Assembly (NCBI RefSeq): GCF_900540665.1
Contig: NZ_UQGV01000071.1
Span: forward strand, 1 to 12,380
DNA from: an uncultured Catenibacterium sp.
GTDB lineage: Bacteria > Bacillota_I > Bacilli_A > Erysipelotrichales > Coprobacillaceae
Length of the DNA: 12,380 nt
Direction of reading: 5' to 3'
Under the pieces are notes generated by a model. It saw only the letters and a program-made list of their open reading frames with translations. It did no database searches and was not told the origin of the DNA. Below, one piece after another: positions 1-6,372 of this stretch (its first letter is position 1; each line of letters opens with the position of its first letter). The position numbers and the translations under genes were made by a program.

Positions 1-20
1 CACCTTAACTTAACTACCCG

Positions 21-51
21 ATGGTATTAGTTTTCTTTAACTTAATACCAT
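21..51. repeat. Imperfect inverted repeat (hairpin) downstream of the ECF S-component gene
   Basis: Positions 21-32 pair with 39-51 (arm ATGGTATTAGTT against AACTTAATACCAT, one bulged T at 42), leaving a 6-nt loop. It begins about 20 bp past the stop of the minus-strand S-component gene. There is no T-run on either strand, so it is not a standard intrinsic terminator. It could be a weak 3' end or part of an RNA structure of a gene beyond the window edge. Sequence 4-18 also resembles 35-49, a loose direct repeat. No coding capacity is evident in 1-72. Confidence 0.4.
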
Positions 52-72
52 TGCTCACATGAGTCCTTTTAA

Positions 73-669
73 TTAGTCTTTTTTTACTATATGTAATTTA
101 TCTAATAAACCACTCTTTTTAAATGTAGGTGCTAAAGCTAAATATAGTGCTGTAGAAATCACAATCGCAATCACTGCATTAGTGATAGTAGTGATTGCAT
201 TCCAAGATGCAAGTGCTAAAGCAGCTTTAGAAGGTGCACCTAATAATACTGAAGTATAGAAATAAGAGAATAGTGGTTCAGCAATCACATTAAATAATAA
301 TCCTGCAAAAGTAGAAGCTACTACACCAATAACTAATTGTTTACCTTCTAACTTTTGAATCTTGAATACTCTATGGGCTACAAGTCCTGTAATAATCCCA
401 ATACCAAATTTTAAGATAAATGTCTTAGGTGCTACAACAACATAAGTAGGATCTAATAAATCACCAATCCCCATACCAACAGCACCTGCTACACCACCAG
501 GTACACCACCTAACAATAATGCAGCGAGTACACAGAATGTATTTCCTAAATGGAATGATGTTGTTCCTCCTGGTGTAGGAATTTTGATCTGTAGGAATGT
601 GAAGGCGATATAAGCTAAAGCCGCCATCAATCCAGTTACTGCAATTCTTAATGTTTTATTTTCTTTCAT
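73..669 (-). CDS. ECF-type transporter S component (substrate-binding membrane subunit), substrate unknown
   Basis: A 198-residue, very hydrophobic protein resembling the ECF S components of the riboflavin-transporter-like family (Pfam ECF-ribofla_trS, COG4720). S components bind a vitamin or similar micronutrient and dock on the shared EcfA/EcfA'/EcfT energising module, which is not encoded here. Visible hallmarks are an alanine-rich first helix (residues 10-24, of the kind used to contact EcfT), the Gly-rich loop GGVPGG near 54-59 followed by GxGDLLDP at 67-73, and about five to six membrane segments (roughly 10-28, 42-66, 84-100, 112-132, 152-180). The start was placed at 669 because AAAGGGGGGAG lies 6-7 bp upstream; upstream in-frame starts to 732 have no ribosome site. 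A terminator separates it from the DUF2798 gene, so it probably has its own promoter. The leader is too short for a vitamin riboswitch. The substrate cannot be read from the sequence; a B6-type vitamer is a guess based on the MocR gene nearby. Confidence 0.82.
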   Translation of the reverse strand: MKENKTLRIAVTGLMAALAYIAFTFLQIKIPTPGGTTSFHLGNTFCVLAALLLGGVPGGVAGAVGMGIGDLLDPTYVVVAPKTFILKFGIGIITGLVAHRVFKIQKLEGKQLVIGVVASTFAGLLFNVIAEPLFSYFYTSVLLGAPSKAALALASWNAITTITNAVIAIVISTALYLALAPTFKKSGLLDKLHIVKKD

Positions 670-715
670 ATAAAACTCCCCCCTTTGTTGAGTCATACTA
701 TACATATATTCTGAC

Positions 716-721
716 ATTATA
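716..721 (-). promoter_or_regulatory. Putative -10 box (TATAAT) for the S-component gene
   Basis: On the minus strand a perfect TATAAT lies about 47 bp upstream of the start at 669, just past the terminator of the preceding gene. No convincing -35 hexamer is found 16-18 bp further upstream (TTTATA at 739-744 is the closest), so the call rests on position and the -10 alone. Confidence 0.35.
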
Positions 722-741
722 TAAATACTCACTTATTGTAT

Positions 742-776
742 AAAAAAATAAGGTCAGTTTAATAACTGACCTTATT
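742..776 (-). terminator. Rho-independent terminator after the DUF2798 gene
   Basis: A perfect 13-bp inverted repeat (764-776 with 747-759, loop TAAT) is followed on the minus strand by a run of seven T (742-748). It overlaps the stop codon of the DUF2798 gene at 772-774. It insulates the S-component gene from that transcript. Confidence 0.85.
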
Positions 777-1218
777 CACTTACGATTTTTCCAAATAAAA
801 AACGGATCAGAGGACCACAATAGAAAATCTGGAATAATAATGCGACAGGGAAGTTCATAAATGTTGTCTGGAACCAGACAGAAACATCAATATTCTTAAA
901 TAATACAGTTGCAATTAAACTCATACATGGACACATGATACATACAATCATGCATGAAATCGCAAGAGTAATGACAATCGGACGATCTGTTGGCTCTACG
1001 AAGCGGAAAGCAAGCTTATGAGCTAAAGAGTCGACAACTAATAATTCTAAGAAGAATGCAATCGGCCACATGATAATCATTTCATGGAAAGCCATTAAGA
1101 ATACTTGATTATTAAATCCTCCGATATTTAAAGAGATATTAAATAGGATCATGACATAAACCATTAGGAATGACATCATGGCAGTAAATAACAAATTTTG
1201 TTTAAATGTTTTAGGCAT
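772..1218 (-). CDS. DUF2798-family small integral membrane protein
   Basis: A 148-residue protein with four predicted membrane helices in two pairs (about 9-30, 43-62, 79-103, 122-142). Each pair shares a similar layout, as in the duplicated DUF2798 family; the segments HEMIIMWPIAF and CPCMSLIATVLF are typical of Bacillota members as I remember them. The function of the family is unknown. The start at 1218 is chosen because AAAGGAG lies 8 bp upstream; the longer frame reaching a TTG at 1303-1305 would run through a terminator hairpin and is rejected. The gene follows the MocR regulator on the same strand, and its only possible promoters lie upstream of the 1246-1275 terminator, so expression needs read-through. 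A conventional terminator overlaps its stop codon. Confidence 0.8.
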   Translation of the reverse strand: MPKTFKQNLLFTAMMSFLMVYVMILFNISLNIGGFNNQVFLMAFHEMIIMWPIAFFLELLVVDSLAHKLAFRFVEPTDRPIVITLAISCMIVCIMCPCMSLIATVLFKNIDVSVWFQTTFMNFPVALLFQIFYCGPLIRFLFGKIVSE

Positions 1219-1245
1219 TGGAAATGCTCCTTTCTTATAATACAC

Positions 1246-1275
1246 AAAAAAAACAACACTTAAATAAGTGTTGTT
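1246..1275 (-). terminator. Terminator-like hairpin in the leader of the DUF2798 gene (possible attenuator)
   Basis: On the minus strand a perfect 10-bp stem (1266-1275 with 1252-1261, 4-nt loop) runs directly into eight T (1246-1253). Only 27 bp separate the T-run from the DUF2798 start codon, and that space holds the ribosome site, so no complete promoter fits after it. It may terminate the MocR transcript with partial read-through, or act as an attenuator. A second small palindrome (CAAGC, loop, GCTTG; 1282-1294) lies just upstream, but I found no clear antiterminator pairing and recognise no riboswitch class. Confidence 0.75.
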
Positions 1276-1342
1276 CGTTATCAAGCATTGCTTGTGCGTT
1301 TCCAATATTACCTTAAATCTTTATTCTTTTTTTGCATGACTT

Positions 1343-1371
1343 ACTTTATTATAAATCAGGAAAATTGTCAA
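1343..1371 (-). promoter_or_regulatory. Putative promoter between the MocR and DUF2798 genes
   Basis: On the minus strand a perfect -35 TTGACA (1366-1371) is followed after 17 bp by TAAAGT (1343-1348, 4 of 6 to consensus). The -35 overlaps the stop codon of the MocR-type gene. A transcript starting near 1336 would carry a leader of roughly 118 nt containing the 1246-1275 terminator before the DUF2798 start. Confidence 0.45.
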
Positions 1372-2759
1372 TAAAGTATTTTTTCTAATATTTTAATAGC
1401 TTGAGGTAGCTTCTCTAGGTCTATAGAAGAATAATTCATAATAAAGGTATGGGATGTATGAGGTATATTTTTAAGATAGTAATGAGAGATGGCTCTTAGA
1501 TGTATTCCTTCTTTCTTTAATTTATAAATCAGTGTCTCATCGGACATATGAGTATGAATCGTAATAAGAAAATGAAGACCTGCATCCTCTTTGGATATAG
1601 TAATCATGTTCTTGAGATGACTTTCTTCTAACATCTTTACTATTGCATCACGTTTATTATGATAATGATTACGTAATTTAGTGATATGCTTATCAAAGTA
1701 GTGCTCATTAATAAATGAGGCAAGAGTATACTGTTCAAAATTAGAAACGGTACAAGCATAAAAAGATAACTTCTCATTATATAGTTCTAATAAATGATGA
1801 GGAAGGACCATATAACTGATACGAATAGTAGAAGCAAGTGTTTTAGTGAAGGTATTCATATAGATGACCTTTTCACTTAAATCAATACTTTGAAGTGCAG
1901 GGATAGGCTGCCCGCTTAAACGTAATTCACTGTCATAATCGTCTTCTATAATATAGCGATGTTCTTTTTTATTCGCCCATCCTAGTATTTCATAACGTCG
2001 AGAAATTGGCATAATAATACCAGTAGGGAAATGATGAGAAGGAGAAATATGTGCTATATCTACATGGAGTCTTTCTAACTGATCTACAAGGATTCCCTGT
2101 TCATCCATATCAATAGGAACACATTTTGCGCCTAGACTTGAATAAACATCTAATATCTTATTATAACCAGGATTTTCTACCGCATATACTAGATCTAAAC
2201 CTAATAACTGGACGAGTAATCCATAGAGGTATTCAGTACCCGCACCTATAATAATTCTTTCTGGTTCTACATCCATATTTCTAAATTCCTTAAGATGTTG
2301 AGAAATCGCTTCTCTTAATTCATAAATTCCTCCTACAGGAGGATTGACCATTAATTCTGCCTGATGCTCATTTAATACATCTTTCATGAGTTTAGACCAT
2401 GTTGTAAAAGGAAATAAATGGGCAGGTGTCTGATTTGAAGAAAAATCACACCAATAGAATTCCTTTTTAATAGAAGGCTTATGAATCATCTTGGTAGGTA
2501 TAAGAGGTGTTTTATTATTAATAGGAGATACATAAAATCCTTTCTTTGGTAAAGAATAGATATAGCCTTCAGCCATTAATTGAGCATAAGCATTCTCTAT
2601 TGTAATAATACTAATACCTAGATTTTTCGCAAATGTACGTTTAGAAGGCAGTTTTTCATCTGCTTTGAGACGTCCTTCTAAAATATCATTCTTAATAAAT
2701 GTATATAATTGCTGGTAGAGAGATATATGATTATTTTCATCAAAAGTATATGTAAGCAT
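1368..2759 (-). CDS. MocR/PdxR-type transcriptional regulator (GntR HTH fused to aminotransferase-like domain)
   Basis: A 463-residue regulator with two parts. Residues about 8-78 form a GntR-family winged helix (SLYQQLYTFIKNDILEGRL, then PSKRTFAKNLGIS). Residues about 105-460 form a fold-type-I aminotransferase domain. PLP-site features are visible: PGY at 197-199 after N196, the DDYDSE segment at 273-278 whose Asp pairs with the pyridine nitrogen, and the Schiff-base lysine K306 in TFTKTLAS. Such proteins sense PLP, alone or with an amine ligand, and control vitamin B6 or amino-acid genes (PdxR, GabR). The length matches the family. The start has AAAGGA 7 bp upstream. It is divergent from the GNAT gene and precedes DUF2798; MocR-type regulators usually control their divergent neighbour. 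No pdxST or gabTD genes are present, so the regulon is unknown. Confidence 0.88.
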   Translation of the reverse strand: MLTYTFDENNHISLYQQLYTFIKNDILEGRLKADEKLPSKRTFAKNLGISIITIENAYAQLMAEGYIYSLPKKGFYVSPINNKTPLIPTKMIHKPSIKKEFYWCDFSSNQTPAHLFPFTTWSKLMKDVLNEHQAELMVNPPVGGIYELREAISQHLKEFRNMDVEPERIIIGAGTEYLYGLLVQLLGLDLVYAVENPGYNKILDVYSSLGAKCVPIDMDEQGILVDQLERLHVDIAHISPSHHFPTGIIMPISRRYEILGWANKKEHRYIIEDDYDSELRLSGQPIPALQSIDLSEKVIYMNTFTKTLASTIRISYMVLPHHLLELYNEKLSFYACTVSNFEQYTLASFINEHYFDKHITKLRNHYHNKRDAIVKMLEESHLKNMITISKEDAGLHFLITIHTHMSDETLIYKLKKEGIHLRAISHYYLKNIPHTSHTFIMNYSSIDLEKLPQAIKILEKILY

Positions 2760-2782
2760 CGAAACATCCTTTCTTTTGTACC

Positions 2783-2788
2783 ATTATA
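2783..2788 (-). promoter_or_regulatory. Putative -10 box for the MocR-type gene
   Basis: A perfect TATAAT on the minus strand lies 23 bp upstream of the start codon, leaving room for the AAAGGA ribosome site. The -35 region (TTCTTT at the 17-bp spacing) is weak. A poor -35 would suit a regulated or autoregulated promoter, but this is inference. Confidence 0.4.
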
Positions 2789-2798
2789 ACGTAATAGT

Positions 2799-2827
2799 TT
2801 GAAAAAAAGAAGAAAACAGCATAGAAT
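2799..2827 (+). promoter_or_regulatory. Promoter of the GNAT acetyltransferase gene
   Basis: TTGAAA (2799-2804) and TAGAAT (2822-2827), each 5 of 6 to the sigma-A consensus, are separated by exactly 17 bp. The expected start point falls at about 2834, inside the tandem palindromes at 2829-2847, and 24 bp before the ATG. Confidence 0.6.
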
Positions 2828-2828
2828 A

Positions 2829-2847
2829 GTCATATGACCATTAATGG
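2829..2847. promoter_or_regulatory. Two abutting perfect 10-bp palindromes at the GNAT transcription start (candidate operator)
   Basis: GTCATATGAC (2829-2838) and CCATTAATGG (2838-2847) are both perfect dyads sharing one base. They lie directly downstream of the -10 box and upstream of the ribosome site. The CCATTA half also occurs at 2782-2787 next to the MocR -10 box. The position would suit repression by the divergent MocR-type regulator, which is inference. Confidence 0.4.
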
Positions 2848-2857
2848 AGGTTAATCT

Positions 2858-3436
2858 ATGGCATTAATTGCTGAAAAAATCACAAAGAATTTTAAAGAAT
2901 TAGAAGATCTCAACAATGAAGCATTTCCTAAGGAAGAACGTGTCTCTATAGAAAGAATGATTGATTTATCCCAAACAGGTATATCAGATCTTTATGGCAT
3001 CTATGATGGAGATATATTTGTTGGATTCTTTATGACAATGACATCTGATACATGTGTTTATTTATTCTATCTCGCAATCCGTTCATCACTTCGTTCTCAT
3101 GGTTATGGAGGACGTACTTTAAAGTTGATGGATGATCTCTATCAAAGACAGATTGTGCTAGATATGGAACCTTTAGATGATCAAGCAGATAACTATGAAC
3201 AGCGTTTAAGACGTACTAAGTTTTATGCGAGCCATGGCTATCGTTCTAGTGGGTATCATTTATTTTATTGGAATCAGACATTTGATTTATTATGTACAAG
3301 AGGTCCTTTCCTAAAAGATGACTTTATTGACATTACTAAAGAACTTCAAAGAGTTGTGGATGAATCAGGAGAAGGGGACTTTCATCCAAAGATGTTGAAG
3401 GCATCCTATGATATTCTAGATATTATTGACTTATAA
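2858..3436 (+). CDS. GNAT-family N-acetyltransferase
   Basis: A 192-residue protein with the acetyl-CoA-dependent N-acetyltransferase fold. The acetyl-CoA pyrophosphate-binding motif A is visible as RSHGYGG at residues 79-85 (R-x-x-G-x-G pattern), after the beta strand VYLFYLAI. The later beta-strand LDMEP (101-105) and the FYxSHGY segment (about 122-128) match motif B of the family. Residues 145-192 form an extra tail of unknown role. The acceptor substrate cannot be inferred. GGAGG lies 8 bp before the ATG. The gene stands alone between its own promoter and terminator and is divergent from the MocR-type regulator, so it is the most natural candidate for that regulator's target. Confidence 0.8.
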   Translation: MALIAEKITKNFKELEDLNNEAFPKEERVSIERMIDLSQTGISDLYGIYDGDIFVGFFMTMTSDTCVYLFYLAIRSSLRSHGYGGRTLKLMDDLYQRQIVLDMEPLDDQADNYEQRLRRTKFYASHGYRSSGYHLFYWNQTFDLLCTRGPFLKDDFIDITKELQRVVDESGEGDFHPKMLKASYDILDIIDL

Positions 3437-3457
3437 GAACCGAAAGGTTCTTTTTTT
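3436..3457 (+). terminator. Rho-independent terminator of the GNAT gene
   Basis: AGAACC, a GAAA tetraloop, and GGTTCT are followed by a run of seven T (3451-3457). The stem begins at the last base of the stop codon. Confidence 0.85.
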
Positions 3458-3460
3458 CAT

Positions 3461-3477
3461 TTCCTAACACTTAGGAA
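3461..3477. promoter_or_regulatory. Perfect 7-bp inverted repeat upstream of the PRD regulator (candidate operator)
   Basis: TTCCTAACACTTAGGAA has two perfect 7-bp arms around CAC. It lies about 60-75 bp upstream of the regulator's start codon and 34 bp before a possible -10 box (TACAAT, 3511-3516) that lacks a good -35 (TTGAAT is 21 bp away). This arrangement would suit an activator-dependent promoter, but nothing here identifies the protein that binds it. Confidence 0.3.
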
Positions 3478-3538
3478 GTTAAATTGAATGCATAAAACAC
3501 TGCAAACCGTTACAATAAAGATGCGGGAGGTTATATGT

Positions 3539-5413
3539 ATGAATAATAGACAGCAGCGTATTATAGATATCCTTCATGATTATGATGAATGGGTGACAGG
3601 TAAAGAGCTTGCTTCTATGTTGTCTGTATCAGACCGTACAATCCGTTCTGATATTGAGCATATTAATAAAGAGTATGAATGTACTCTTATAGAAGCCAAT
3701 CGTCGTAAAGGTTATCACTTAGACGAGATGCTGACAAGTGTAAAAGGAATTACGACAAAGTCAGTGATTCCCCAGACATCTCAGGAACGTGTATCCTGGA
3801 TTATTAAGGAATTATTATTTAAACAGGAAATCAATCTTATTGAATTACAGGATCGTATTTATGTGAGTGGTTATACGATTGATAACGATTTAAGAAATAT
3901 TAGGCGTATACTCAATGAATATCCTTCTTTAAAAGTGGTACGTGTAAAGAACCACATTCGTTTAGAAGGTGATGAAAATGAAAAGCGTTCTGTATATAAG
4001 CATCTATTAGAATCTGAAATCAAAGGTAACTTCACTAACATCAGTGCCTTGTCTCATTTGTGGAAGGATTTTAATCTCATTGATGTAGTTGAAATCTTTA
4101 AGAATGTCTGCGCAAATAATCATTATAAGTTCAAGAATGTCAGTCTTCCTATGTTGATGATGCATGCGGGTATTGCGATTGAACGTATTCGAAATAAGAA
4201 CTATCTATATGAATCGCAGAGTGATTGCACAGGGATAGATCTAGAATATCATGTCTCAGAGGATTTCTTTAATGAATTATCACAAAAGTTTGGTATTCCT
4301 TATGTTGAAGAAGAAGTGATAAAGTTTGCATTCTTATTAGAAGGAAGAGGCAGTCATGTAGACTTGAAAACAGAATCTCAGCAGTTAGTAGAAGAGGTAT
4401 TACTAGACATTAGAGACTGTTTTGATATTGATTTTAGAGATGATGAAGAACTATATAACAGTTTAGTTATTCATATGCAGTCATTACTAGATCGTATTAA
4501 AGTAGATAAGCCTAATACAACAGCTTACTTAAAGGAAATCAAAAGACAATATCCTTTAGTCTTTGAAATGGCGATCCATGCCAGTGATATCATTTCTAAG
4601 GCAACAGGTAAACCTTTAGTAGAAGATGAAATCTCGTATCTGGCTTTACATTTTGGAACAGCCTATGAAAGACATATCAATACACAGAAATACCGTGTTG
4701 TTATGATTATTCCTCATAATCAGATGCTTGCGAAAGCATGTATAGATAAGATCGAAACACGTTTTAGAGAACGTATGGAAATTATTAAAGTATTCCCATT
4801 CTTTGAAAATAATATGATTGCATCACTTCGTCCTGATTTGATTTTGACTGTTGTACCATTACAGCATGAATTATCTATTAAGACAGTATCAATAAGTCTG
4901 TTTGTGAATTATGAGGATGAAAGTCAGATCTTCCAGGCATTGAATCAATTAGATAGAGAAAAATATCATGATCAGTTCTGCCGTATTGTAAAGAAACTGA
5001 TTGGAGAAAAAACATTCTTTATTAAAAAAGACATTGCATCTAAGGAAGATGCCATCAATTATTTATGTGATAATCTGATTCAGTTAGGCTATGCTACAAA
5101 AGAATATAAAGAAGATGTCTTTAAAAGAGAAGAGATGGCAGGAACGGCTTTTGTACAGGGCTTTGCGGTACATCATGCCATTACAGTACAACCGTTACGT
5201 TCTACAATATCCGTTATGGTCTTAAATAATCCTGTGAAGTGGGGTAAATATGAAGTACGTCTCATTCTCTTATTATCTATTAGTGAACAGGACAATCAGA
5301 TGCTGCATACATTCTTTGACTGGTTATCCAATGTACTTATTGATTACAACCAGCTGATGCAGTTTATCGAAGTAGAAAATTATCAAGAATTTATGAAATT
5401 AATGACAGCGTGA
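3539..5413 (+). CDS. PRD-containing transcriptional regulator (BglG/LicR-like activator with EIIA domain)
   Basis: A 624-residue PTS-controlled regulator. Domains in order: N-terminal HTH (about 5-60, with a clear helix-turn-helix at 20-42), a second Mga-like HTH (about 84-128), PRD1 (about 175-275, conserved His209), PRD2 (about 285-385, His312 and His371), an EIIB-like domain (386-465), and a C-terminal fructose/mannitol-type EIIA domain (about 490-624) with FAVHHAI in which His546 is the likely phosphorylation site. In the EIIB-like domain the usual catalytic Cys in the V-C-P-x-G-x-G-T-S loop is replaced (MIIPHNQ at 389-395), so it probably cannot be phosphorylated there. Phosphorylation of PRD and EIIA histidines by HPr and EIIs couples such activators to substrate uptake. 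The start at 3539 has GGGAGG 8 bp upstream; the in-frame ATG at 3488 has none. It most likely activates the PTS array 600 bp downstream. Confidence 0.88.
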   Translation: MNNRQQRIIDILHDYDEWVTGKELASMLSVSDRTIRSDIEHINKEYECTLIEANRRKGYHLDEMLTSVKGITTKSVIPQTSQERVSWIIKELLFKQEINLIELQDRIYVSGYTIDNDLRNIRRILNEYPSLKVVRVKNHIRLEGDENEKRSVYKHLLESEIKGNFTNISALSHLWKDFNLIDVVEIFKNVCANNHYKFKNVSLPMLMMHAGIAIERIRNKNYLYESQSDCTGIDLEYHVSEDFFNELSQKFGIPYVEEEVIKFAFLLEGRGSHVDLKTESQQLVEEVLLDIRDCFDIDFRDDEELYNSLVIHMQSLLDRIKVDKPNTTAYLKEIKRQYPLVFEMAIHASDIISKATGKPLVEDEISYLALHFGTAYERHINTQKYRVVMIIPHNQMLAKACIDKIETRFRERMEIIKVFPFFENNMIASLRPDLILTVVPLQHELSIKTVSISLFVNYEDESQIFQALNQLDREKYHDQFCRIVKKLIGEKTFFIKKDIASKEDAINYLCDNLIQLGYATKEYKEDVFKREEMAGTAFVQGFAVHHAITVQPLRSTISVMVLNNPVKWGKYEVRLILLLSISEQDNQMLHTFFDWLSNVLIDYNQLMQFIEVENYQEFMKLMTA

Positions 5414-5421
5414 GGTAGCGT

Positions 5422-5970
5422 ATGAAAAAACAACAAACAATAGCATCATTACCAAGACGTTTTGGTGCTTATTTATTAGATTGGTATATCGGTGCTCTAT
5501 TTACTTCATTTCCTATTGCGATTGTTTCACAGAAAATCTATGGCACAATGAAGAACCAGAATCTACTGGAATACCCTCGTCAGTTAGGGTTGATCTGTGG
5601 GGTGCTTGCTTTATTAGGTGCTACTATTTACTATGTTGTGATCCCTTTAGTTATTAATAAGGGACAGACAATCGGTAAAAGAATTTGTCATATTAAGATT
5701 ATCAAGAGTGATGGAAAAGATGTAGGACTTAAAGAATTACTATTAAGAGAAGTATTAGGGGCTATTGTGATTGAAGGCGTTCTATATTCTGCAAGTACGA
5801 TCTTACATCAGGTATTACAGATTAGTCTTGGTATTAGCTTAGTTAAGCCGATGATGTATGTTGGATTTGTGATTACGATCGTGAGTGCTATTTTATGTTT
5901 AGTGAATAAGAAAGAACATCTAGCATTACACGATTATCTAGCACGTACGAAAGTAGTGAATATTTCCTAA
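5422..5970 (+). CDS. RDD-family integral membrane protein
   Basis: A 182-residue membrane protein. RDD hallmarks are visible: R12-R13 and D20 in the first segment (PRRFGAYLLDW), a GQTIGKR turn and the C-terminal HDYLARTKVV. Four hydrophobic stretches are visible (about 15-35, 54-78, 107-128, 143-165). The family's biochemical role is mostly unknown. It starts 8 bp after the regulator stop, and its GAGG ribosome site overlaps that stop codon, so the two genes are cotranscribed and probably translationally coupled. It may be an accessory to the following transporter or simply a passenger. Confidence 0.8.
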   Translation: MKKQQTIASLPRRFGAYLLDWYIGALFTSFPIAIVSQKIYGTMKNQNLLEYPRQLGLICGVLALLGATIYYVVIPLVINKGQTIGKRICHIKIIKSDGKDVGLKELLLREVLGAIVIEGVLYSASTILHQVLQISLGISLVKPMMYVGFVITIVSAILCLVNKKEHLALHDYLARTKVVNIS

Positions 5971-5974
5971 ATAG

Positions 5975-5989
5975 AGGAAATCGCTTTCA
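5975..5989. promoter_or_regulatory. Putative catabolite response element (cre, CcpA operator)
   Basis: The sequence AGGAAATCGCTTTCA matches the Bacillus consensus WTGNAANCGNWNNCW at all defined positions except the T at position 2 (here G), and has the GAAA...TTTC dyad around the central CG. It lies in the gap before the PTS genes and abuts the candidate -35 box. This is what would be expected if glucose repression acts on the operon. Whether this organism has CcpA cannot be seen from the window. Confidence 0.4.
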
Positions 5990-6018
5990 CTGCCTGAAAA
6001 TAAATAAAAGTTTATACT
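5990..6018 (+). promoter_or_regulatory. Putative promoter of the PTS operon
   Basis: TATACT (6013-6018, 5 of 6) is preceded at 17 bp by CTGCCT (5990-5995, 3 of 6). The weak -35 would suit activation by the upstream PRD regulator. The start point would be about 6025, giving a short leader of about 20 nt with no terminator in it. There is therefore no sign of BglG-style antitermination here, and the regulator is more likely a DNA-binding activator. Confidence 0.35.
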
Positions 6019-6044
6019 ATGAATTGTGAGATGGAGGAAATCAC

Positions 6045-6371
6045 ATGGAAGATTTAGAATTATTAAGTTTTAACATTATTTCTGCAGTGGGTACTGCAAA
6101 GTCACGTTATGTACAGGCAATGTATCTTGCTGAAAAAGGTGATTTTGATGAAGCTCGCGCAAAAATCAAAGAAGGAGAAGAAAGCTTTGTGAAAGGCCAT
6201 GAAGCACATGCATCACTTATTCAGAAGGAAGCATGTGGTGAAAAGACAGTTCCAACAATTCTTCTTATGCATGCGGAAGATCAGCTTATGAATGCTGAAA
6301 CAACAAAAATCATGGCTGAAGAGATTATCAAACTATCTCAAAGAATTAAAAAATTAGAAGGAGGAGAATAG
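6045..6371 (+). CDS. PTS lactose/cellobiose-type EIIA component
   Basis: A 108-residue, all-helical cytoplasmic phosphocarrier that takes phosphate from HPr and passes it to EIIB. The segment LLMHAEDQLMNAET carries the active-site His76, and Asp79 three residues on matches the Asp that binds the trimer's metal ion in LacA-type proteins. Length matches the PF02255 family. GGAGG lies 7 bp before the ATG. It is the first gene after the cre-like site and promoter candidate and is followed 1 bp later by EIIB, giving the order A-B-C. Confidence 0.93.
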   Translation: MEDLELLSFNIISAVGTAKSRYVQAMYLAEKGDFDEARAKIKEGEESFVKGHEAHASLIQKEACGEKTVPTILLMHAEDQLMNAETTKIMAEEIIKLSQRIKKLEGGE

Positions 6372-6372
6372 G

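Noticed and set aside
14..58. Minus-strand 15-codon frame starting at GTG with AAAGGA upstream, after the S-component gene
   Set aside because: It is very short, lies over the hairpin arms, and has no recognisable product; a chance ribosome-like sequence is more likely.
1219..1305. N-terminal extension of the DUF2798 gene from a TTG codon
   Set aside because: It would translate through the terminator hairpin and T-run, has no ribosome site, and the ATG at 1218 has a strong one.
1282..1335. Riboswitch in the DUF2798 leader
   Set aside because: I compared it from memory with common classes (preQ1, fluoride, c-di-GMP, T-box, guanidine) and found no match; only an unexplained attenuator is claimed.
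3488..3538. Upstream ATG start for the PRD regulator
   Set aside because: It has no ribosome site, and the ATG at 3539 has GGGAGG at 8 bp and begins the HTH domain as in the family.
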